From NCBI RefSeq assembly GCF_006334925.1, contig NZ_VDHJ01000009.1, forward strand, positions 1 through 64,000: a stretch of DNA of 64,000 nucleotides, written 5' to 3'. Below the pieces are notes generated by a model. It was not told where the DNA came from. It did not search any database and worked only from the letters and a program-made list of their open reading frames with translations. How positions within the stretch are numbered: position 1 is the stretch's first letter; each line of letters begins with the position of its first letter. This DNA comes from Corynebacterium tapiri (lineage in GTDB: Bacteria; Actinomycetota; Actinomycetes; Mycobacteriales; Mycobacteriaceae). Of this stretch, positions 16,173 through 24,489 are shown one piece after another. A program made the position numbers and the translations under genes.

Positions 16173-17210
16173 ATGGCTCTGCGCTGGTTCATCGTCGCCC
16201 CGGGATCCGCACTTATGGGATACCTCCTCGATCGTTTGCACGTGCCCGCTGCCTGGATATTAGGAGCCATCCTTGTCTCCGGAGCCGTCGCCTTGACGAC
16301 GGGTGAAGAGCTCTCCGTCAACAAACACGTGTACACCTTCGGGCGCGGGATCGTGGGCATACTGGCCGCGTTGCCTTTGGTAGGCGTCCCGGTGCTCTCC
16401 CTGGTGCGCGTCGTGCCCGCGGGGTTGTTTGCCACCGCCATCACCGTAGGCATTGGTGTGCTGGGCGGGTTGCTACTGGCGCGCTCACAGGCCTCGATAA
16501 GCCGGGAATCCGGCGTGTTGTCCATGCTGGCAGGCGGGGCCTCCGTCATGCCCGCCATCGCTTCCGATGTGGGAGCTGACGTGCGCTATGTCGCCCTGGC
16601 TCAATACCTGCGCCTCTTAGCGGTGTCGCTGTCACTCCCGCTGGTCGCACACCTGCTCATGGATCCAGCAGGCGCTGGGAACTCGCAGATGTCTCACCCG
16701 GTGCAGCACCATTGGTTCATGGTTCCGGTGGTGCTTGCCATCGCGTCAGGCGGTGGCTATGTCGCCCGGTCACTGCGCATGCCCGTGCCGTCGGTCTTCG
16801 GGCCGCTCGTGCTCACCGTCCTGGTCTCTCTGCTACTGCCTAGCTCGCTCAACCTCGTGCCTCCAATGGTTCTGCGTGTGTTGGCGCTGATGTCCATCGG
16901 CTGGGTCTGCGGTGGTTCGCTCTCGCTACGCGCGCTCAAAGAGTACGCCGATAATCTGCTCACCACCGTGATCTTCATCGTGGTCATCATTGCAGCATGT
17001 GCCGCCTCAGCGTGGCCGCTCACCCACTGGCTGAGCATCTCCTACTTCGAGGCCTACCTAGCCACCAGCCCGGGTGCCTTAGAGACCGTGCTAGCCCTGG
17101 GAGCAGAGGGCGGTGCCGGGCACGAAGTCGTGGCAGTCCAACTCATTCGCCTGGTCAGCGTGCTTCTTCTCGCTGGATACCTCAAGCCGCTGCTCAAGCG
17201 CCTGGGCTAG
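16173..17210 (+). CDS. AbrB-family membrane protein (putative transporter/regulator)
   Basis: The 345-residue protein has two similar halves of about five membrane helices each, with GASVMPAIASDVGADVRYVA in the first and SPGALETVLALGAEGGAGHE in the second, characteristic of the AbrB family once annotated as ammonia monooxygenase. Its molecular role is not established. TAAACT lies 9 nt before the ATG and overlaps the promoter of the divergent TSUP permease. The stop overlaps the convergent YciI-type gene by 4 nt. Confidence 0.8.
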   Translation: MALRWFIVAPGSALMGYLLDRLHVPAAWILGAILVSGAVALTTGEELSVNKHVYTFGRGIVGILAALPLVGVPVLSLVRVVPAGLFATAITVGIGVLGGLLLARSQASISRESGVLSMLAGGASVMPAIASDVGADVRYVALAQYLRLLAVSLSLPLVAHLLMDPAGAGNSQMSHPVQHHWFMVPVVLAIASGGGYVARSLRMPVPSVFGPLVLTVLVSLLLPSSLNLVPPMVLRVLALMSIGWVCGGSLSLRALKEYADNLLTTVIFIVVIIAACAASAWPLTHWLSISYFEAYLATSPGALETVLALGAEGGAGHEVVAVQLIRLVSVLLLAGYLKPLLKRLG

Positions 17211-17530
17211 GCGCCCTGCACTTCGCGCAGCTCAATGGGTCGCGCGCACGCCGAGGCCGCCCGCACCGCGAGTGCCTCCGCCTCAGACCGGGTGGTTGCC
17301 TCCACCACCCAGAAACCTCCGAGTTGAGGGCCGGCGGTGCGCACCGGGCCGTCGCCAAGCACCCCCTCGGGCAGGGCAGCAACGGCCTCCGACGGTGGCA
17401 TCAACCCGCAGGCGTAGACGAAGCGCCCGGATTCCTGCAGATCCGCGTTGAACGCAGCGACGGCCTCATAGGAGCCGGCGGGGGCATCGTCTGCCGGGTC
17501 GTAGACCACCGCGAGCATGAACTGGGTCAT
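17207..17530 (-). CDS. YciI-family protein
   Basis: The 107-residue protein has the YCII/DGPF ferredoxin-like fold: an N-terminal strand (FMLAVVYDP), the helix around AAFNADLQESGRFVYACGL, and ALPEGVLGDGPVRTAGPQLG followed by FWVVEATTRSEAEALAV. Such proteins are small cytosolic enzymes or binding proteins; the related actinobacterial members sit beside sigma factors, but none is here. ATG overlaps the stop of the DUF885 gene by 4 nt, so the two form a coupled pair. Confidence 0.8.
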   Translation of the reverse strand: MTQFMLAVVYDPADDAPAGSYEAVAAFNADLQESGRFVYACGLMPPSEAVAALPEGVLGDGPVRTAGPQLGGFWVVEATTRSEAEALAVRAASACARPIELREVQGA

Positions 17531-19224
17531 GAATGCAGAACCTCAGCGCGCAGCACCGACATGGGAACGCTGCCCAAGGAGAGGGCCTGGGCATGGAACT
17601 GGCGGGCGGTCATCCCCTGCGCCAGTGCCTCTTCGCGCGTGCTCTCCCAGAGGCGCTGCCCCAGGGCGTAGGAGGGCGCCTGACCGGGCCAGCCCAGGTA
17701 GCGATCCAGCTCGAAGGCCAGGTTCGCCTCATCCATGGCGGTGTTCTCGCGCAGGAAACTCTTGGCATACGAGCCATCCCAGATTCCGGTGCCCTCGGGG
17801 ACCTTCTTCTGCAGGTGAACGCCGATATCCAGGACCACACGCGCAGCGCGCAGGCGCTGGGAATCCAGGTAACCCATGCGGTTACCTAGGTCAGAGAAGT
17901 AACCCAACTCGTCCATGAGGGATTCAGCGTAGAGCGCCCAGCCCTCGCCGTGGCCGGAGTTCCAGCAGGCCACACGGCGCCACAGGTTAAGGTCGGGCTC
18001 GCACATGGCCTGGCCGAGCTGCAGGTGATGCCCCGGAACGGACTCGTGGAAGACGGTGGTTAGCTCCTGCCAGGTGTGGAAGGTGGTCTGTCCCGGAGGC
18101 ACGGACCACCACATCTGGCCAGGACGGGAGAATCCGTCGGCCGGCGGGGTGTAGAAGATTCCGCCGGAGCCGGCCGGGTCGATGCGCGCGCGGATTTCCT
18201 GGATGGGCTCGGGAATGTCGAACTCGGTGCCGTTGAGCTTAGCGATGGTCTCATCGGCCACGCCCTGCATCCATTCGCGCAGCTCATCCGTGCCGTTAAG
18301 GGTGTAGCGCTCCTCCTGGTTGAGCTTGCGGTAGGCGCTGCGCACCGAGCAATCCTGCCCGTAGAGCTCGTGGGCGATGGCCTCCTGCTCGGCGATGATG
18401 GTGCGCAGGCGCTCCAGGCCCCACTCGTAGGCCTCGTCGAGGTCCACGGCGTCGCCTACCCAGTACTGAGACAGCAGCTCATAACGGCTGCGCCCGACTG
18501 CGTCCTCGTGCGGAGCGTGGCTGGCCAGGTCGGTGGAGAGCCAGTCGGCCAGCGAGGCGAAGGCCTCCTTGGCCTTTTCCACCTCGGTGCCCTCCGGGTC
18601 TACGCCCAGGTCCTCGAGGAGGGAGCCGGTATCGGCCAAGGTCTCACACTGGTCGATGACCGCGTCGATCTGTCGGTGCGGAGCAACCTGGCCCTGGGAC
18701 GCGGCCTCGGTCAGAGACTCACGGTAGCCAGCAAGGGCAGCCGGCACCTTGGACAGGCGCGAGCGCAGCGCATCCTTCTGCTCCGCGGTGTCCGAGGGCA
18801 GAAGGGTGAGGGAGTCGCGAATGGTCTGCACCGGCGAGGCGATGTTGTTCAGCAGTCGCAGGTATTCGCCACGGTGGTGGAGGTCCACCTCCAGGCCCAG
18901 ACGATCGAGCAGCACAGCGGCGGTGACGTGGTCGACCTCGTCGAAGTCGTCCTCGTCGTCGCAGTCGTCGGTGCCGTCGTTGAGGGCATCAACGTCGGCG
19001 ATCATCTCACGCGAACGTTCCGCCAGGGAGTCCCAGTAATCCACCGAGAAGTCTTCGAGTTCGCCATCGTATCCCTCGATCCCCCAGGCAGTAGCGGAGG
19101 TGGGACTCAACTTGGCCATGTCGTGGACATAGCCCTCACAGGTCGCGTCGAGAAGCGATGGCAGACGACCAGCTTCCCAAGCTTGTCCCAGCTCGGGGTT
19201 GTCGTCCATAAACTCGGAACTCAT
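17527..19224 (-). CDS. DUF885-family putative metallohydrolase
   Basis: The 565-residue cytosolic protein (no signal peptide) matches the DUF885 family, which has a gluzincin-like HExxH variant: TVFHESVPGHHLQLGQAM, at about residues 388-405, with a conserved Glu further on in GHGEGWALYAESLMDELGY. The family is thought to act as peptidases or carboxypeptidase-like hydrolases; substrate unknown. The ATG at 19224 has TAAGAT 8 nt upstream, suggesting a leaderless message. It is translated before, and coupled to, the YciI gene. A motif copy lies at 19146-19156 near the 5' end. Confidence 0.83.
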   Translation of the reverse strand: MSSEFMDDNPELGQAWEAGRLPSLLDATCEGYVHDMAKLSPTSATAWGIEGYDGELEDFSVDYWDSLAERSREMIADVDALNDGTDDCDDEDDFDEVDHVTAAVLLDRLGLEVDLHHRGEYLRLLNNIASPVQTIRDSLTLLPSDTAEQKDALRSRLSKVPAALAGYRESLTEAASQGQVAPHRQIDAVIDQCETLADTGSLLEDLGVDPEGTEVEKAKEAFASLADWLSTDLASHAPHEDAVGRSRYELLSQYWVGDAVDLDEAYEWGLERLRTIIAEQEAIAHELYGQDCSVRSAYRKLNQEERYTLNGTDELREWMQGVADETIAKLNGTEFDIPEPIQEIRARIDPAGSGGIFYTPPADGFSRPGQMWWSVPPGQTTFHTWQELTTVFHESVPGHHLQLGQAMCEPDLNLWRRVACWNSGHGEGWALYAESLMDELGYFSDLGNRMGYLDSQRLRAARVVLDIGVHLQKKVPEGTGIWDGSYAKSFLRENTAMDEANLAFELDRYLGWPGQAPSYALGQRLWESTREEALAQGMTARQFHAQALSLGSVPMSVLRAEVLHS

Positions 19225-19254
19225 ATCGGCGTATCTTAACCAGCTATTACTGCC

Positions 19255-20277
19255 TTATTCCACCCGAGCACGCACCGGCGCTGCATCCCGCGCGTGCTTG
19301 TGCCAAGAATCGAAGTCCTCGGCCACCAGGGCAGCTAACTCGACGTAGGCCTCCCGGGTCGCCGCAGTAAGGAGGTCGAGATCTACCGCCGATCCTTCGG
19401 CTAGGTGGCGGTCGTAGGGAATGACGTGCACCGCACGGGCCCGGGAGCGGAAGTAGCCCACCAGCTGTTCCATGTCGATCGTGGACTTCCCCGGTTGGGC
19501 CGAGGAGACCACCACCACGGAGTTCGCCGCGAGGTGCTCGTAGCCGTGCAGCGCGAGCCAGTCCAACGTGGCCGAGGCCGATTGCGCACCGTCCAGGGCG
19601 GGTGAGGTGACCAGCACCAGGGTGTTGGCCAGGTCCAGCACGCCGGCCATCGCGGAGTGCAGCAATCCCGTCCCGCAATCGGTGAGCATGATGTTGTAGT
19701 GGTGTTGCAGGATGTCCACCGCGTGCCGATAGTCCGACTCGCTAAACGCCTCCGACACGGCGGGATCGCGCTCTGAGCCGATGACCTCGAGACGCGATCG
19801 GGCCTGCGTGGTAAACGCCCGCACCTGTGGGTACCGCGTGGTTTCCGGTGCCTGCAGGAGGTCGCGAATCGTGGCCGGAGCCGCGGCATCGGGTGTGGCC
19901 ACCCGCTGCGCCAGGGTTCCAAAGTCCGGGTTGGCATCAATGGCGATCACGCGATCTCCGCGCAAAGACGCGAAGGTTCCGCCGAGCGCGACCGTGGTAG
20001 TGGTCTTGCCTACCCCGCCCTTCAGGCTCATGACGGCAATGCGATAGTCCCCGCGCAGCGGGCGGCGCACTCGCTCCAAAAGCTCCTCGCGGGCCACCGC
20101 ATCCGGATTATCGCCCGGGTTGATGCGGCCGCCGGTTAGACGGTGCACGGCCTTGCGCCACCCGGAACGCGGCGCTCGGCGCACCGGATTGAGCAGGTTG
20201 CTGTGATCCAGGGCCGGTGGCGGCACGAGGTTGACTGATTGTGGGTCGGGTACGCGACGCGCAGCGTGATGAGTCAT
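19255..20277 (-). CDS. ParA/MinD-like ATPase (EspI/Rv3876-like)
   Basis: The 340-residue protein has an N-terminal low-complexity part of about 85 residues and then a deviant Walker A box VMSLKGGVGKTTTTVALGG, followed by VIAIDANPDFGTL and IMLTDCGTGLLHSA. This is the ParA/MinD class; the long N-terminal extension and the single-gene context resemble the actinobacterial ESX-associated or polar ATPases rather than chromosome-partition ParA. No parB or ESX gene is adjacent. GGGGG about 8 nt before the ATG at 20277 supports this start over one 10 codons upstream. It is divergent from the ROK regulator; the shared 152-bp region holds an McbR-like site. Confidence 0.82.
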   Translation of the reverse strand: MTHHAARRVPDPQSVNLVPPPALDHSNLLNPVRRAPRSGWRKAVHRLTGGRINPGDNPDAVAREELLERVRRPLRGDYRIAVMSLKGGVGKTTTTVALGGTFASLRGDRVIAIDANPDFGTLAQRVATPDAAAPATIRDLLQAPETTRYPQVRAFTTQARSRLEVIGSERDPAVSEAFSESDYRHAVDILQHHYNIMLTDCGTGLLHSAMAGVLDLANTLVLVTSPALDGAQSASATLDWLALHGYEHLAANSVVVVSSAQPGKSTIDMEQLVGYFRSRARAVHVIPYDRHLAEGSAVDLDLLTAATREAYVELAALVAEDFDSWHKHARDAAPVRARVE

Positions 20278-20362
20278 GCGATGTTCCCCCAAAAATCGCG
20301 TGGACAAGGTGTGTCCCTTTTCTAACGCATCACGGCTGCAGGCGCGCGTCGAGAAGCGAAAC

Positions 20363-20407
20363 CCCTATAGACCAAGCAGTACGTAACCCTATAGACCATG
20401 CAGTCTA
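20363..20407. promoter_or_regulatory. Perfect McbR-type operator within a direct repeat
   Basis: TAGAC-CATGCA-GTCTA at 20392-20407 matches the corynebacterial McbR consensus TAGAC-N6-GTCTA exactly. It overlaps the second of two direct repeats CCCTATAGACCAWGCAGT (20363-20380 and 20387-20404), whose first copy keeps only the left half-site. The operator ends 10 nt before the TATTAT box (20417-20422) of the ROK gene, so bound repressor would block that promoter. Confidence 0.7.
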
Positions 20408-20416
20408 GTGGCGCGC

Positions 20417-20422
20417 TATTAT
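20417..20422 (+). promoter_or_regulatory. -10 box of the ROK regulator (leaderless)
   Basis: TATTAT ends 7 nt before the ATG at 20430, so transcription should start at or next to the A of the start codon. There is no ribosome site between. Confidence 0.55.
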
Positions 20423-20429
20423 ATTCACC

Positions 20430-21482
20430 ATGCTTACCCTCGAGCCTGCTTTCGCGCCCCCCTCAACGCCCGCGGCGCGCTGCCTGCACGTGATGCGCCA
20501 CCAGCAGCTCACCACCCGGCGCGACCTCATCGACGCCACCGGGCTTTCCCAGCCCACCGTCACCCGAGCGGTGTCCACGCTGATCGATCATGGGCTAGTC
20601 CAGCAGCGCACCGACCTGACCCGCTCAACTGGCCGAGGCCGACCCACCGTCCCGCTCGAGGTTGTGGACATGGACTGGGTGCACGCCGGCTTCGCGGTGG
20701 GTACACACTCGACCTACCTGGGGCTCTTCGATACCCGCGGGCGCACCCTGCGCAGCCGCTCCATCGACCTGCCCATTGCCGAGATGAGCCCGGACGACGT
20801 GGTCGAGCACCTCATCGCAGCCCTGCACCGCACCTCCATTGGCTTGGATCGCCCGCTGCGCACTGTGGGGATTACGTTCCCGGGCCGCGTGGACAGCGGG
20901 GACGTCATCAGCGCCCCCTCGATCGGCTGGCACGACGTCGACGTCGCCGCCCGCCTGCGCTACCAGTTCTCGGTGCCCGTGACTATTGCCGCCGCCGTGC
21001 CGGCCATCCTCGGCGCCGAGCTGCAGTCGCGCCAGCTCAACGAGCACTCCCTCGCACTCTTTGCGGACGACTCCGTGGGTGCTGCCGTCACCGCCCCGTC
21101 CGGCGTGCGCCCCCTCCCCGTTTCGCTTGCCGACGATTCCATCCTGCCCACCGCCGGCCTCCTCAAAGGAACGGGCTTTCGCACCTTCGGCGAGCTGGTC
21201 GCGGATGAATCTGCGGATTCTCGATCGCTTCTCGACGCCCGCGCCCGCGGGTTAGCAGAGCTACTGACCGGACTGGTGGAAGAGCACTCCCCCGAGCTGG
21301 TGGTGGTCGCCGGCTCTGCCTTCATCGATGACCCGCAGGCCCCATCTCGCTTCGCGCGCGCCGTGCGTGAGCACACCGATGTGCCCCTGCGACTCATTCC
21401 CACCCACGACGAGGTCGTGCGGGCGATCGCGCGAGCGGCCGCTCTGGATCACATGATCCATGACCCGATTGCATTTGCCTAG
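20430..21482 (+). CDS. ROK-type transcriptional regulator, CysR/SsuR-like
   Basis: The 350-residue protein has an N-terminal winged helix (TTRRDLIDATGLSQPTVTRA, about residues 28-47) and a ROK domain (VGITFPGRVDSGDVISAPSI). The kinase motif ENDAN expected after the GWHDVDV segment is replaced by TIAAAVPAILG, so it should not phosphorylate sugars. In C. glutamicum the sulfur activators SsuR and, as I recall, CysR are ROK-type and cysR is repressed by McbR; the perfect McbR operator in front of this gene makes a homologous sulfur regulator the best reading, though no effector or target can be seen. The start is leaderless-type. Confidence 0.75.
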   Translation: MLTLEPAFAPPSTPAARCLHVMRHQQLTTRRDLIDATGLSQPTVTRAVSTLIDHGLVQQRTDLTRSTGRGRPTVPLEVVDMDWVHAGFAVGTHSTYLGLFDTRGRTLRSRSIDLPIAEMSPDDVVEHLIAALHRTSIGLDRPLRTVGITFPGRVDSGDVISAPSIGWHDVDVAARLRYQFSVPVTIAAAVPAILGAELQSRQLNEHSLALFADDSVGAAVTAPSGVRPLPVSLADDSILPTAGLLKGTGFRTFGELVADESADSRSLLDARARGLAELLTGLVEEHSPELVVVAGSAFIDDPQAPSRFARAVREHTDVPLRLIPTHDEVVRAIARAAALDHMIHDPIAFA

Positions 21483-21513
21483 CACTGGCTGACGCGCGAG
21501 TCAATAGTAAAAT

Positions 21514-21530
21514 TTAAGTAAGATACTTAA
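21514..21530. promoter_or_regulatory. Palindrome and probable -10 box before the secreted-protein operon
   Basis: TTAAGTA-AGA-TACTTAA is a perfect inverted repeat, and TAAGAT (21519-21524) within it can serve as a -10 box. Transcription would begin near 21531, leaving a leader of about 115 nt before the first ATG. The palindrome is a candidate operator for an unknown regulator. Confidence 0.45.
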
Positions 21531-21646
21531 GTCCCGAGTTCTCCGAAAAACGCCTTCTGAGCTTGGGAATTCAGTGTTCTCCACCTTAGTGTCAAGTTAT
21601 TCCCCAGTGGCCTAGCAGCCAGTGGTACGACAGCAAGGAGAAGAAC

Positions 21647-22894
21647 ATGCGGAGATTCCTGACCGCGGCGGCAGCAGCAGCCATCGCCGTAACGGCCAGC
21701 CCCGTTGCCCAGGCCATTCCGGCCATGCCCCAGGGCTACCCCATCGCCGGCCTGTACGAGCAGTGCGACGGATCCCAGGCCCCGCAGTGGCGCTTTGGTG
21801 AGATCGGGCGTCGCTACTTGAGCGACGGCACCGTGCAGTTCGCCAACACCACCGACCAGGCTGTCGACTACACCGCCACCATTGAGACGGGCACCAACCA
21901 CGAGATCAGTGCCAACTCCAAGGCCTCCCTGCCGTCCGGTTGGAACACCACCGCCAAGTCGGACATCGGCCTCAAGGAGTCCAACGGCTGGCTGACCAAC
22001 GAGACCTTTGGCCCCATCAAGCTGCAGCCGGGTGAGTCTTTCCGCGTCGAGTACGGCGTGCTGGAGAAGGACTTCATCTCCATGTTCACCAAGTGTGAAA
22101 ATGGCATTCTGTCCAACGAGGCTAGCGCCGACGTCATCCGTGGCACCGGCCCGGCCGAGCGTTACGCCTTCGCCTACATCATCCGCGCCGATGGCACCGT
22201 GTCCAACCTGGCCATGGAGATCCCGTCGCGTAGCGCTGGCGCCAACTCCAAGCCGTCCGGTGACACCTACACCGAGGTTTCCGGCCCGTCGCTGGAGAAG
22301 ATCGCCAACCCCACCGTGGACACGATCATCCCGCCGAACGCCAGCTTCCAGCGCGACCCCTCCTGGCCGAAGGAGGGCGAGAAGTGCCGCGATCGTCGCT
22401 GGTACCCGCACTCCATCGAGGGTGTGAACCCGACGTACCGCAAGCCCGGTTACTCCACCGACTTCCTGAACTGGTCCGAGGGTGAGTACACCTTCACTCC
22501 GCGTACGGAGTTCGTGGTCGGTGGGCGTTACGACGGCTTCTCCAGCTCCTATGTGGTCAAACCGCACCACGCCCCGGACGGCTGGCTGGAGTCGGTGGGC
22601 GCCATCTACCGCGCCTACATGCCGGTCAACACCGAGCTCAAGCCGGTGGTCCTTGCCAAGGGTGAGCGCGTGCGTGTCGAATACGGCACCACGATGACTC
22701 GCATCAACTACACCGAGATGACCTGCGGCAAGGACGGCACCTACAGCTTGAAGCACACCTTCGACCAGGCTTCTGCCCCGGTCGGGTTCTGGGCCGAGGC
22801 CACCATCACCTCGCCTGACGGATCCGTCCGTAAGCAAGACGTCACCCCGGATCAGTGGGCACAGCTGCCCGTGCCTACCCAGTCTGCAAACTAA
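21647..22894 (+). CDS. Secreted two-domain beta-rich protein, first gene of a paralogue operon
   Basis: The 415-residue product has a clear signal peptide (cut after AQA, residue 23) and no anchor, so it should be released or stay in the envelope. It contains two copies of a module of roughly 150 residues, each bracketed by two cysteines: Cys40-Cys150 and Cys247-Cys360. Each module ends with a PG/KGE..RVEYG stretch and Cys-x-x-x-G. The same module occurs once in each of the two following genes. Alternating polar/nonpolar Ser/Thr-rich segments and the GP-x-x-L-x-P element recall ETX/MTX2-aerolysin-like secreted proteins, but I do not recognise the family. AAGGAG precedes the ATG. Codon use is strongly biased to C/G-ending codons, a sign of high expression. 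Confidence 0.75.
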   Translation: MRRFLTAAAAAAIAVTASPVAQAIPAMPQGYPIAGLYEQCDGSQAPQWRFGEIGRRYLSDGTVQFANTTDQAVDYTATIETGTNHEISANSKASLPSGWNTTAKSDIGLKESNGWLTNETFGPIKLQPGESFRVEYGVLEKDFISMFTKCENGILSNEASADVIRGTGPAERYAFAYIIRADGTVSNLAMEIPSRSAGANSKPSGDTYTEVSGPSLEKIANPTVDTIIPPNASFQRDPSWPKEGEKCRDRRWYPHSIEGVNPTYRKPGYSTDFLNWSEGEYTFTPRTEFVVGGRYDGFSSSYVVKPHHAPDGWLESVGAIYRAYMPVNTELKPVVLAKGERVRVEYGTTMTRINYTEMTCGKDGTYSLKHTFDQASAPVGFWAEATITSPDGSVRKQDVTPDQWAQLPVPTQSAN

Positions 22895-22927
22895 CCCCTC
22901 ATTTCTCACTTCAAGGAGCCTGTTCCC

Positions 22928-23494
22928 ATGATCAAGAAGATCGCCGCCACCCTCGGTGCCGTTGCCACCCTGGCCACCATCGCTGCTGCCCCCGCCGACG
23001 CCCTGCCCGCCAAGAACTTCGGCACCGCTAACCCGACCACCATCGGCGAGCGCTGCGCCAACCCGGGTGATACCGGCCAGACCATCAAGATCGTGCGCAC
23101 CTACTTCGACAGCTCCGCAGGCTCCTGGACCGTGTCCAACTACAACGACACTCCCCTGCCGATCACCCGCTCGGTGACCGAGACCAAGACCAAGACCTGG
23201 AACGTCTCCGCCGGCGTGGACTTCCCGATCCTCGAGCTGATCCACATCTCCATCTCCACCAGCTACACCGACTCCCAGACCTACGAGGTCGGCGAGAAGA
23301 TCGGCCCGTACGACCTGGCCCCGGGCAAGACCGGTGTGCTGCGCGCCGGCTGGGTGGTCTCCGACTTCGAGGGCCAGAAGACTGTGTGCAACAACGACCA
23401 CACCTGGCAGGGCACCGGCCAGACCTTCACCGCCACCCTGCCGGCTGAGCGCCACGTGGAGATCTCCACCCGCGACAACATCAAGTGGAGCTAA
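22928..23494 (+). CDS. Secreted single-module paralogue with aerolysin-like pattern
   Basis: The 188-residue product has a signal peptide cut after ADA (residue 25) and one module with Cys43 and Cys154. After a WTVSNYNDT strand come long Ser/Thr-alternating stretches (SVTETKTKTWNVSAGVDFPI and HISISTSYTDSQTYEVGEKI), then GPYDLAPGKTGVLRAGW. This order of two amphipathic strands around a short hydrophobic turn resembles the insertion region of aerolysin/ETX-MTX2 pore formers and related actinobacterial secreted proteins. The role is not known. It follows the first gene by 33 nt with AAGGAG, and the next gene by 3 nt, so the three are one operon. Confidence 0.75.
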   Translation: MIKKIAATLGAVATLATIAAAPADALPAKNFGTANPTTIGERCANPGDTGQTIKIVRTYFDSSAGSWTVSNYNDTPLPITRSVTETKTKTWNVSAGVDFPILELIHISISTSYTDSQTYEVGEKIGPYDLAPGKTGVLRAGWVVSDFEGQKTVCNNDHTWQGTGQTFTATLPAERHVEISTRDNIKWS

Positions 23495-23497
23495 CCC

Positions 23498-24082
23498 ATG
23501 AAGCTGCGTCTGATTGTTAGCGCCGCTGCGGCGGCCGTGGCCTGCTTGGCCCCGGTCAGCGTGGCCAACGCAGGCACGTTCCCCGGTGACTTCCAGCTGC
23601 CCCAGCGTTGGAACAGCGACTACCAGCCCGGTACTCACTGCTCCACCCCTGGCCAGAACGGTGTGTACATGAACGCGACCCGTCGTTGGTTCAAGCAGAC
23701 CGACGCCGCCAGCGTGGCCAACCGCAACGACCACGACGTCCCGGTCACCCACACGGTTACCGAGAAGCGCGTGCAGACCACCGAGGTCTCCGGCACCATC
23801 AAGGCCAAGGGTGAGCTGGCCAAGTACCTGACCCAGCAGTACGGATTCTCCTACGTGCACGAGCAGTACTGGAAGCTCGACCAGGTGGTCGGCCCCTACA
23901 CCCTGCCGGCCAACCGCCAGGGCAAGCTCGTGTGGGGCTTCACCATGCTGGACAGCGACAACCAGGATGTGCGCTGCTCCTCTGACCAGCAGTGGGTGCC
24001 GGTGGGCAAGGCCTACACGTCCTCCGTTCCGGAGGCTCGCTACTCGGAGCTGCGTATCGACGACGCCCCGGTCTTCGGATAA
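23498..24082 (+). CDS. Secreted single-module paralogue, third gene of the operon
   Basis: The 194-residue product has a signal peptide cut after ANA (residue 25) and one module with Cys48 and Cys160. It keeps the module order: ASVANRNDHDVPVTHTVTEK, a Thr/Ser-rich stretch (TTEVSGTIKAKGELAKYL), a Tyr-rich strand with YGFSYVHEQYW, then VVGPYTLPANRQGKLVWGF. The Cys spacing of 112 residues equals that in the sister modules (110-113). GGAG lies 8 nt before the ATG inside the end of the preceding gene, so translation is coupled. It may form a hetero-oligomer with its neighbours; that is inference. Confidence 0.75.
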   Translation: MKLRLIVSAAAAAVACLAPVSVANAGTFPGDFQLPQRWNSDYQPGTHCSTPGQNGVYMNATRRWFKQTDAASVANRNDHDVPVTHTVTEKRVQTTEVSGTIKAKGELAKYLTQQYGFSYVHEQYWKLDQVVGPYTLPANRQGKLVWGFTMLDSDNQDVRCSSDQQWVPVGKAYTSSVPEARYSELRIDDAPVFG

Positions 24083-24093
24083 CCCGTCCGCCC

Positions 24094-24149
24094 GGGTTGC
24101 CGGGTGCCGGGTTGCCGGGTGCCGGGTTGCCGGGTGCCGGGTTGCTAGG
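24094..24149. repeat. 15-bp tandem repeat (3.7 copies)
   Basis: The unit GGGTTGCCGGGTGCC is repeated without change at 24094, 24109 and 24124 and partly at 24139, starting 11 nt after the stop of the third secreted-protein gene. It is a likely slippage-prone microsatellite in the 3' region; it carries no hairpin of its own. Confidence 0.85.
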
Positions 24150-24184
24150 CGGGCTTTGCGTGCGCAGAGCTCCTCCGCGCCCAC

Positions 24185-24274
24185 AGAGCTCTAAAGGAAT
24201 AGGACCAAAGGACCTAGAAAATCGCTCTAAACCTCTAAAGGGCGACTCCTTTGTGCCGATTCCTTTAGAGGTTT
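24185..24274 (+). repeat. 90-bp palindromic intergenic element, copy 1
   Basis: The ends CTCTAAAGGAATAGGACC (from 24188) and ATTCCTTTAGAG (to 24270) are inverted; with the adjoining CAAAGGA/TCCTTTG they make terminal arms of about 24 bp. A third partial copy of the arm, CCTCTAAAGGGCG, sits inside. The same structure occurs at 24361, 35362 (opposite orientation) and 51635. It encodes nothing and lies downstream of the secreted-protein operon. Confidence 0.85.
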
Positions 24275-24360
24275 GGGAGTGCACACCGTCGATAAGCCTC
24301 TCGGACGCTCCACCGCAGCAAACCCCAAACGAGAAACCCCGCTACCCTGCGCCGCCCACA

Positions 24361-24450
24361 GACCTCTAAAGGAATAGGGCCAAAGGATCCAGAAAATCGC
24401 CCTAAACCTCTAAAGGGCGAGTCCTTTGTGCCGATTCCTTTAGAGGTTTA
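24361..24450 (+). repeat. 90-bp palindromic intergenic element, copy 2
   Basis: This is nearly identical to copy 1, 86 bp away, with the same outer arms and inner CCTCTAAAGGGCG. It ends 40 nt before the -10 box of the GNAT gene. The spacer between copies 1 and 2 holds a GCTTNTCGACG motif (24287-24297) and no gene. Confidence 0.85.
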
Positions 24451-24489
24451 CGCATGTCCCCACAACCCGCGAGCCACCAACCAGCCCAT

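Noticed and set aside
19255..20277. Chromosome-partition ParA
   Set aside because: No parB, parS or gid genes are adjacent, and the long N-terminal extension fits other actinobacterial ParA/MinD-like ATPases better.
21527..24184. Reverse-strand open frame of 885 codons over the secreted-protein operon
   Set aside because: It mirrors the three genes with signal peptides and coupled starts; the product is rich in Gly, Val and His without any domain. The reverse frame exists because of the strong C/G third-position bias.
24094..24450. CRISPR-like array
   Set aside because: The tandem units have no spacers, and the 90-bp elements are palindromes with internal symmetry, few copies and wide separation. 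No cas gene is present.
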